DNA from: Xanthomarina sp035306605
GTDB taxonomy: Bacteria > Bacteroidota > Bacteroidia > Flavobacteriales > Flavobacteriaceae
Length of the DNA stretch: 64,000 bases
Assembly (NCBI GenBank): GCA_035306605.1
Contig: DATGNR010000075.1
Reading direction: 5' to 3' (one strand)
In this document: positions 62,717 through 64,000 of the stretch, piece by piece
Position numbering within the stretch: the first letter of the stretch is position 1
Layout of the letters: every line of letters starts with the position of its first letter
Program-made: the position numbers and the translations under genes
Notes under the pieces: generated by a model
The model's input: only the letters and a program-made list of their open reading frames with translations
Told to the model about the DNA's origin: nothing
The model's database searches: none

Positions 62717-62752
62717 ATATTAAGCACGTTATTTGCTAACGTGCTTTTTTAT
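62717..62752 (+). terminator. Terminator after the decayed gene
   Basis: Arms AAGCACGTTA and TAACGTGCTT with a five-base loop, A-run before and T-run after. Confidence 0.8.
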
Positions 62753-62803
62753 TGGAAGTAGGATTGTTATCTTCAACCTATGTTATTTTTAAATTTCAAA
62801 TAG

Positions 62804-64000
62804 ATGAAAAGAGTCCTAAGTTTTATAGTTTGCCTTGTTCATTTCTTCCTGTTCGCACAACAAACGGAAACTGTAGACTTTAGTCATGTAAAGGCACATA
62901 TAAGTTTTAAGGTGGACTCAGCACAAGTTTTAGGTCTGGTGCAATATCAGTTTAAAACACTACAAGCCGTAGATTCTGTGTATTTAGATGCTATGGCGAT
63001 GGATTTTGATGAGGTTTTGTTAAATGGTAAGCAAGCTAAGTTTAAAAATGATAGTAAAAAACTGGTGGTTTTCTCTGAATTTAAAGCAGATGAAACCCAT
63101 AGTCTGAGTTTTAATTATAAAGCAACACCCAAACAAACCTTATACTTTATAGGCTGGAACACTGAGGCTCCAAAGCAAATTTGGACACAGGGACAAGGGA
63201 AATACACAAGTCACTGGTTGCCAAGTTTAGATGATACTAACGATAAAATAGAATTCGATTTATCAGTTACTTTTAATAGCGAATATGAAGTAGTAGCCAA
63301 TGGAAAACTTGTTAGTAAAGAGGTTGAAGCAGAAAACACAACTTGGCATTATGATATGAAAGCACCTATGTCTAGCTACCTGCTAGCTGTTGTGGTTGGG
63401 AAATATGATAAGCGTAAGGAGTTGTCAAACAGTGGAATTCCTTTGAAAATGTATTATTATCCGGAAGATTCCTTAAAAGTGGAACCAACTTATCGATACA
63501 GTAAGCAAATGTTCGATTTTCTTGAAGCTGAAATAGGAGTGGCTTATCCGTGGCAAAATTATAAACAGATTCCTGTGCACGATTTTTTGTATGCAGGTAT
63601 GGAAAACACAAGTGCAACCATTTTTTCGGATGCTTTTGTAATCGATTCCATAGCATTTGTAGATAGAAATTATGTAAATGTGAATGCACATGAATTAGCT
63701 CATCAGTGGTTTGGCAATTATGTAACTGCAAAAAGTAGCGAGCATCATTGGTTGCAAGAGGGGTTTGCAAGTTATTATGCCTTATTGGCTGAAAGAGATG
63801 TTTTTGGTGAAAATTATTATTACTGGAGCTTATACGAATATGCTCAAGAGCTCATGGACCAAAATAGGTCTGGAAATAGTACGTCCTTGTTAAACCCTAA
63901 ATCTAGTAGTGTTACTTTTTATAAACGCGGAGCTTGGGTTTTGCATGCCTTAAGAGAAGAAGTAGGGGATGTAGCCTTTAAGCAGGCTGTAAAAAACTAT
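62804..64000 (+). CDS. M1-family metallopeptidase (aminopeptidase), 3' end cut by the window
   Basis: The ATG at 62804 opens a frame that runs off the end of the window (about 399 residues seen). Signal peptide MKRVLSFIVCLVHFFLFAQ is followed by the saddle domain of M1 peptidases. GMENTS (about residue 265) is the exopeptidase motif, the zinc site is HELAHQWFGN (HExxH at about 296-300), and the third ligand is in WLQEGFASYY. It is a periplasmic or outer-membrane peptidase. The C-terminal part, which may include a sorting domain, is not seen. Confidence 0.93.
   Translation, partial: MKRVLSFIVCLVHFFLFAQQTETVDFSHVKAHISFKVDSAQVLGLVQYQFKTLQAVDSVYLDAMAMDFDEVLLNGKQAKFKNDSKKLVVFSEFKADETHSLSFNYKATPKQTLYFIGWNTEAPKQIWTQGQGKYTSHWLPSLDDTNDKIEFDLSVTFNSEYEVVANGKLVSKEVEAENTTWHYDMKAPMSSYLLAVVVGKYDKRKELSNSGIPLKMYYYPEDSLKVEPTYRYSKQMFDFLEAEIGVAYPWQNYKQIPVHDFLYAGMENTSATIFSDAFVIDSIAFVDRNYVNVNAHELAHQWFGNYVTAKSSEHHWLQEGFASYYALLAERDVFGENYYYWSLYEYAQELMDQNRSGNSTSLLNPKSSSVTFYKRGAWVLHALREEVGDVAFKQAVKNY

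Noticed and set aside
63372..63770. Minus-strand frame of 132 codons near the window end
   Set aside because: It is antisense to the M1 peptidase coding sequence, and has no family signature.

Overview
This window looks like chromosomal DNA of a marine-type member of the Flavobacteriaceae (phylum Bacteroidota). The sequence is AT-rich. Promoter-like sites follow the Bacteroidota pattern TTTG/TTG - about 19 nt - TAnnTTTG instead of the E. coli -35/-10 pattern. Shine-Dalgarno sites are mostly absent. Many products are of kinds typical of this family: YfhO-like, DUF3667, BatA/vWA, YtxJ for bacillithiol, an MG2-plug protein, TlpA-like lipoproteins and a small-type SRP RNA. No integrase other than the housekeeping XerD, and no IS element, CRISPR array, tRNA or rRNA was seen.

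Layout. 1-5.1 kb: cell-surface polysaccharide/membrane genes (partial YfhO-like protein, glycosyltransferase, flippase). 5.2-11.6 kb: repetitive secreted protein, DUF3667 membrane protein, uvrA, and an ECF sigma factor followed by a 48-codon ORF. 11.6-22.1 kb: nth, bcp, a conserved unknown protein, an MBL-fold hydrolase pair, an esterase/DUF4870/dihydroorotase-like/vWA minus-strand cluster, an orphan PAS histidine kinase and xerD. 22.3-23.7 kb: two small outer-membrane barrel proteins. 23.8-31.1 kb: a long minus-strand series (oxidoreductase, hydroxyacyl-CoA dehydrogenase, DUF1015, YggS, exonuclease/GIY-YIG fusion, potassium channel, miaA). 31.2-41.4 kb: pcm, smpB, deoD-deoC, clpB, ytxJ and a large MG2-plug protein. 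41.6-53.9 kb: pheT, PAP2, csp, an ABC-F protein, a TlpA-like lipoprotein, transaldolase, SDR, SRP RNA, glutaminyl cyclase, thioesterase and a beta-helix lipoprotein. 54-64 kb: glyA, fumarylacetoacetase, TlpA, an amidohydrolase, recG, a decayed lipoprotein gene and an M1 peptidase cut by the window edge.

Most of the window is housekeeping. The observations that stand out are: two genes (miaA and the exonuclease/GIY-YIG gene) whose conserved reading frames have no ATG/GTG/TTG and seem to begin at ATT; an endonuclease III with no cysteine at all and therefore no [4Fe-4S] cluster; a dihydroorotase-like protein that has lost its HxH metal site; an ABC-F protein with only one intact composite ATPase site; a gene broken in three frames; and promoter boxes so close to the smpB and xerD start codons that their mRNAs may be leaderless. 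I found no convincing new multi-gene system.
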